24,280 nucleotides of DNA from Bacteriovoracaceae bacterium UBA6261 (GTDB lineage: Bacteria; Bdellovibrionota; Bacteriovoracia; Bacteriovoracales; Bacteriovoracaceae): the NCBI GenBank assembly GCA_002440825.1, contig DJVH01000008.1, positions 1-24,280 of the forward strand, read 5' to 3'. Below are positions 21,441 to 24,280 of the stretch, in pieces (the first letter of the stretch is position 1; every line of letters starts with the position of its first letter). A program made the position numbers and the translations under genes. The notes beneath the pieces were generated by a model, which saw only the letters and a list, made by a program, of their open reading frames with translations, did not search any database and was not told the DNA's origin.

Positions 21441-23840
21441 TTAATGAGCAAGATTTTCTTCTACTTTTTCGTAGAAAATTACATGATTGTTTTGATCCGG
21501 AGTCCACTCGGCAATCACGCGTCCAGGTTGAAGCTCTCCCGAAAGAATCTTACGGGAAAGTGGACGAGTAATGTACTGACCGAACACCGATTGCAATGGT
21601 CTTGCCCCAAAGCGAGGATCGTAACCGCGTTTTGCAATCTCGTTATAAACTTCATCACTGAGGTCAACGTGAAGATTTTTACTTTCAAGTCTTTGGTTCA
21701 ACATCTTCACTTGTTTATCGATCAGGTTTTTCATGATCGACTGATCAAGAGCATTGTAAGAAAGAACTGCATCCAATCGTCCGAGCACTTCCGGTTTAAA
21801 ATCTTCTTCCAGATTTTTCGAATTGGTTGTGATCAGGATAATGGTGTTTTTAAAATCAATTGTGCGTCCTTTATTGTCAGTCAATCGGCCGTCATCAAGA
21901 ATCTGCAATAAAATATCAGAGAAGTCGTGGTGAGCTTTTTCAACCTCGTCAAACAGAATAACCGCATATGGTTTTCTCCTGATCGCTTCAGTTAAAACAC
22001 CACCTTCCTCATAACCTACATAACCGGCCGGCGCGCCTATGAGTTTCGCGACCGAATGTTTTTCAGAAAATTCTGAAAGGTCAAAACGAACAAGGTTGTC
22101 TTGTGTTCCAAAAAGGAATTCGGACAAGGCCTTCGCCGTTTCAGTTTTACCGACGCCCGATGGTCCGCGCAGCAAGAATGAACCGAGGGGTCTGGTTGGA
22201 TCAGACAGACCAGCGTGAGCCGTCACAAGAACTTCTGAAATTTCATGAAGCGCCTGATCCTGACCATAGACTTTGCTTTTTAAGAAGTCTTCCAGTCCAA
22301 GAATATTTTCCTGTTTTGACTTCAGGATTTTTTCAATAGGTATTCCTTTTTGTCGGGAGATAACTGCTGCTACATCCTTGGTCGAAAGAACCCAGTTGTA
22401 TTCAGCTGAAGAAATTTTTTGCTCCAATTCCGGAATAGCAGAATATTTTAATTTTGAAGCCGCTTCATAATCCTGATTTCTCTGCGCTTGTTCTAACTCA
22501 AACTTGGCCCGTTCAAGTGAGTGCTTCATTTCCGTCACTTGTTTTAAAGCAAAAACTTCTTTTTCCCATTTTGCTTTTTCATCGGCAAACTGTTGCTCAA
22601 GTTCTTTAATTTCTTTTTCGATCTCAGTATTTTTTGTCTGAGACTTCGCATAGATTTTTTTGGTTCTGATTTCTGCTTCAAGCTCAACCAGATTCGCTGG
22701 CATGGCTTCAGCAGAAAGTTTCAGGGCCGAGCTCGCTTCATCAATCAAGTCAATCGCCTTATCAGGTAAATTCTTGTCTGTGATGTATTGAGAAGATAAA
22801 AAGACCGCATTGTAAATGGCATCGTCGGAAATTTTAATTCCGTGGTGAATTTCCATTTTGTCTCTGATCCCCATTAAAATTTCAATAGCATCTTCCTGGC
22901 TTGGTTCATCGACAGGAACACTTCTGAAACGTCTGTCGAGTGCAGAATCATTAAGAATATATTTTTGATATTCTTCCGGAGTTGTTGCTCCGATACAGTG
23001 AAGTTCACCGCGCGCCAGAGCTGGTTTCAGCAAATTCGCTGCATCCATCGCGCCGTCTGTTCGCCCTGCCCCGACTAACTGGTGAAGCTCGTCGATAAAG
23101 AGAATCGACTGTCCGTTTTGCGCTTTAATAAATTTTAATAAGCCCTGAAGTCTTTCTTCAAATTCTCCGCGGTATTTAGTTCCCGCCATCAATTGACCGA
23201 GATCAAGTGAGTAGACAATCTTTCCTTCAAGCACTTCGGGTACTTTTCCTTTCACGATGGCATCCGCCAGACCTTCAACGATGGCCGTTTTACCGACACC
23301 GGCAGGACCAACGAGAACAGGATTGTTCTTTCCTCGTCGTCCGAGAATTTCCATCACTGCACGTATTTCTTTTGAGCGACCAATGACAGGATCAAGTTTT
23401 CCGCTTTCAGCAAGCTCGTTCAGATTTGTAAGAAACGCAGGTTTTTCCATCGCTTCATCAGCATTTTCAGTCGAAAGTGAACTGTAATCGATCTGGAACT
23501 CAGGAACGATCTGTTGCATGTATTTGAGTAAATCGCGCTCTCTGATTTCCTGACTGCCATTTTGAATCGCGTGAGAAGAAGCATAGGTCAACCACTCTGA
23601 AAGCTTTGAAGAAGCTCTCAGCTGGTCCATTTCCATTTTCGTTTTAACGGTTGGAAGTTGATCCATTAAACGATCAAGATCTTTCGAATATTTTTTTAAT
23701 GCTCTCGAAGAAAACGTCTGAGGGTTATTCATGAGTCCATAAATCAAATGGACAGGAAAGATTTCAGTATTTTTTCTTTTAAGCGCCTCTCCCTGCGCAA
23801 TCGCGATGGAGCCTTCAATTATGCTGTCAAACTTGTTCAT
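21441..23840 (-). CDS. clpB: ClpB-type AAA+ disaggregase
   Basis: 799 residues. Two AAA+ modules: Walker A Lys184 and Walker B Asp250/Glu251, then Walker A Lys565 and Walker B Asp631/Glu632. Spacing between A and B (67 residues to Glu) equals that in E. coli ClpB in both. A coiled-coil middle domain spans about 390-490 (EIEKEIKELEQQFADEKAKW, QAQRNQDYEAASKLKYSAIPELE), which distinguishes ClpB from ClpA/ClpC. No ClpP-binding IGF/L loop was seen. With DnaK it should rescue aggregated proteins in the cytoplasm. Against 857 residues in E. coli, about 28 are missing before Lys184, about 18 between modules and about 12 after Glu632. A sigma-32-like promoter precedes it; AGGAG is 7 nt before the ATG. 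Confidence 0.94.
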   Translation of the reverse strand: MNKFDSIIEGSIAIAQGEALKRKNTEIFPVHLIYGLMNNPQTFSSRALKKYSKDLDRLMDQLPTVKTKMEMDQLRASSKLSEWLTYASSHAIQNGSQEIRERDLLKYMQQIVPEFQIDYSSLSTENADEAMEKPAFLTNLNELAESGKLDPVIGRSKEIRAVMEILGRRGKNNPVLVGPAGVGKTAIVEGLADAIVKGKVPEVLEGKIVYSLDLGQLMAGTKYRGEFEERLQGLLKFIKAQNGQSILFIDELHQLVGAGRTDGAMDAANLLKPALARGELHCIGATTPEEYQKYILNDSALDRRFRSVPVDEPSQEDAIEILMGIRDKMEIHHGIKISDDAIYNAVFLSSQYITDKNLPDKAIDLIDEASSALKLSAEAMPANLVELEAEIRTKKIYAKSQTKNTEIEKEIKELEQQFADEKAKWEKEVFALKQVTEMKHSLERAKFELEQAQRNQDYEAASKLKYSAIPELEQKISSAEYNWVLSTKDVAAVISRQKGIPIEKILKSKQENILGLEDFLKSKVYGQDQALHEISEVLVTAHAGLSDPTRPLGSFLLRGPSGVGKTETAKALSEFLFGTQDNLVRFDLSEFSEKHSVAKLIGAPAGYVGYEEGGVLTEAIRRKPYAVILFDEVEKAHHDFSDILLQILDDGRLTDNKGRTIDFKNTIILITTNSKNLEEDFKPEVLGRLDAVLSYNALDQSIMKNLIDKQVKMLNQRLESKNLHVDLSDEVYNEIAKRGYDPRFGARPLQSVFGQYITRPLSRKILSGELQPGRVIAEWTPDQNNHVIFYEKVEENLAH

Positions 23841-23895
23841 CCATTCACTCCTTTTGCTGTGCTTACTTATTGCAGAAGCATCATTACAAGAGCAA

Positions 23896-23923
23896 AGATG
23901 GGGCCAGCTTAGGGCATGTCAAG
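23896..23923 (-). promoter_or_regulatory. Sigma-32 (RpoH)-type heat-shock promoter of clpB
   Basis: On the minus strand CTTGAC (23923-23918), a 14 nt spacer, and CCCCATCT (23903-23896) match the sigma-32 consensus CTTGAA-N(11-16)-CCCCATnT with a single mismatch in the core elements. Transcription would start near 23888, leaving a leader of about 48 nt to the clpB ATG. It lies in the 98 bp gap between the receiver gene and clpB. Confidence 0.7.
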
Positions 23924-23938
23924 CTTAACGCTAAAAAA

Positions 23939-24280
23939 TTATTTAGATGTGGCGGCCAAGATCTTGAGAACTCTATCCTGAAAGGAGGCTTCATCGAAAG
24001 GCTTGACTAAAAAGGTTTTAACGCCATTTTCAAGAACCTTGGCAATGACAGTCTTCTCCAGTGTCCCGGAAACGATAACGACGGAATCTCTTTGATTGAG
24101 AGCATTTTTATCCAGCTCTCCCAGCAAATCGAGTCCGGATTTTTTGGGCATATTCATATCTAATAAAATAAGAGAAAATTTTTGATTGCGCAGTTTTTGA
24201 GTGGCCGTAATTCCATCGTTGGCAAAAACAATATTTTTAAAACAGCCCATGTTGTGACAATACTCTTTCAGGACTTCACA
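23939..24280 (-). CDS. Response-regulator receiver domain protein (5' end beyond window)
   Basis: The frame is open from the right edge, with ten codons (CEVLKEYCHN) before an internal ATG at 24250 that falls mid-domain, so the true start is outside the window. The visible 113 residues are the receiver fold: phospho-accepting Asp in LILLDMNMPKKSG, the conserved switch Ser in VVIVSGT, and Lys in FLVKPF. It ends LKILAATSK with no output domain, so it is a single-domain CheY-like regulator or the C-terminal receiver of a larger protein. It is upstream of clpB but separated by the heat-shock-type promoter. It could partner an orphan kinase such as the one at 4238, but there is no direct evidence. 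Confidence 0.92.
   Translation of the reverse strand, partial: CEVLKEYCHNMGCFKNIVFANDGITATQKLRNQKFSLILLDMNMPKKSGLDLLGELDKNALNQRDSVVIVSGTLEKTVIAKVLENGVKTFLVKPFDEASFQDRVLKILAATSK

Noticed and set aside
21444..21911. A 155-codon plus-strand frame opposite the 3' end of clpB
   Set aside because: It lies wholly inside a strongly conserved ClpB module and its product shows no coherent features.
23906..23925. AGCTT-N10-AAGCT inverted repeat overlapping the clpB -35
   Set aside because: Only 5 bp arms; expected by chance and not needed to explain the promoter.

Overview
This 24.3 kb window is a stretch of ordinary bacterial chromosome, about 43-45% GC by eye. It is densely packed with genes on both strands and has no gene-free gap over 300 bases. 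No rRNA, tRNA, CRISPR, insertion sequence or phage gene was seen. The gene content is Gram-negative: signal peptides, lipoproteins, likely outer-membrane barrels, and a sigma-32-type promoter before clpB. The PilZ, YggS, Coq10-like and 'FMTEES' small proteins, together with a very large surface lipoprotein, suggest a member of Bdellovibrionota (Bacteriovorax/Peredibacter-like) or a nearby deltaproteobacterial lineage. That placement is inference from protein character, not a database result.

Layout. 1-1358 (minus): queA then tgt, the queuosine tRNA-modification pair, with tgt cut by the left edge. 1430-2979 (plus): two translationally coupled exported proteins of unknown function, the second probably with a C-terminal barrel. 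2981-4067 (minus): an orphan ParA-type ATPase overlapping a small helical protein. 4238-6193 (plus): a MASE3-PAS histidine kinase with no adjacent regulator. 6190-11553 (minus): a DUF486 membrane protein and a 1662-residue multidomain lipoprotein ending in a formylglycine-generating-enzyme/C-type-lectin-like domain. Divergent from it, 11716-12684 (plus) encodes a probable outer-membrane protein, closed by a strong bidirectional terminator.

12726-14447 (minus): an isopenicillin-N-synthase-like oxygenase and an exported M15-type peptidase. 14520-14768 (plus): a DUF1653 protein. 14765-17223 (minus): glpX, a Coq10/RatA-like protein, a phasin-like small protein and yggS. 17302-18102 (minus): a PilZ (c-di-GMP) protein. 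18147-21003 (plus): a tight pgsA-serB-panD-LRR operon joining phospholipid, serine and pantothenate synthesis. 21014-23840 (minus): clpB followed by a single-domain cyclic-nucleotide-binding protein. 23939-24280 (minus): a receiver domain cut by the right edge.

Most genes are housekeeping or signalling genes. The least explained are the giant lipoprotein, the ParA/small-protein pair and the coupled exported pair at 1430-2979. Several regulatory structures can be read directly: the sigma-32-type clpB promoter, a consensus promoter plus terminator-like hairpin before glpX, an extended -10 before the Coq10-like gene, and an inverted repeat enclosing the start of the cyclic-nucleotide-binding gene. 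I did not find a clear new defence or mobile system.
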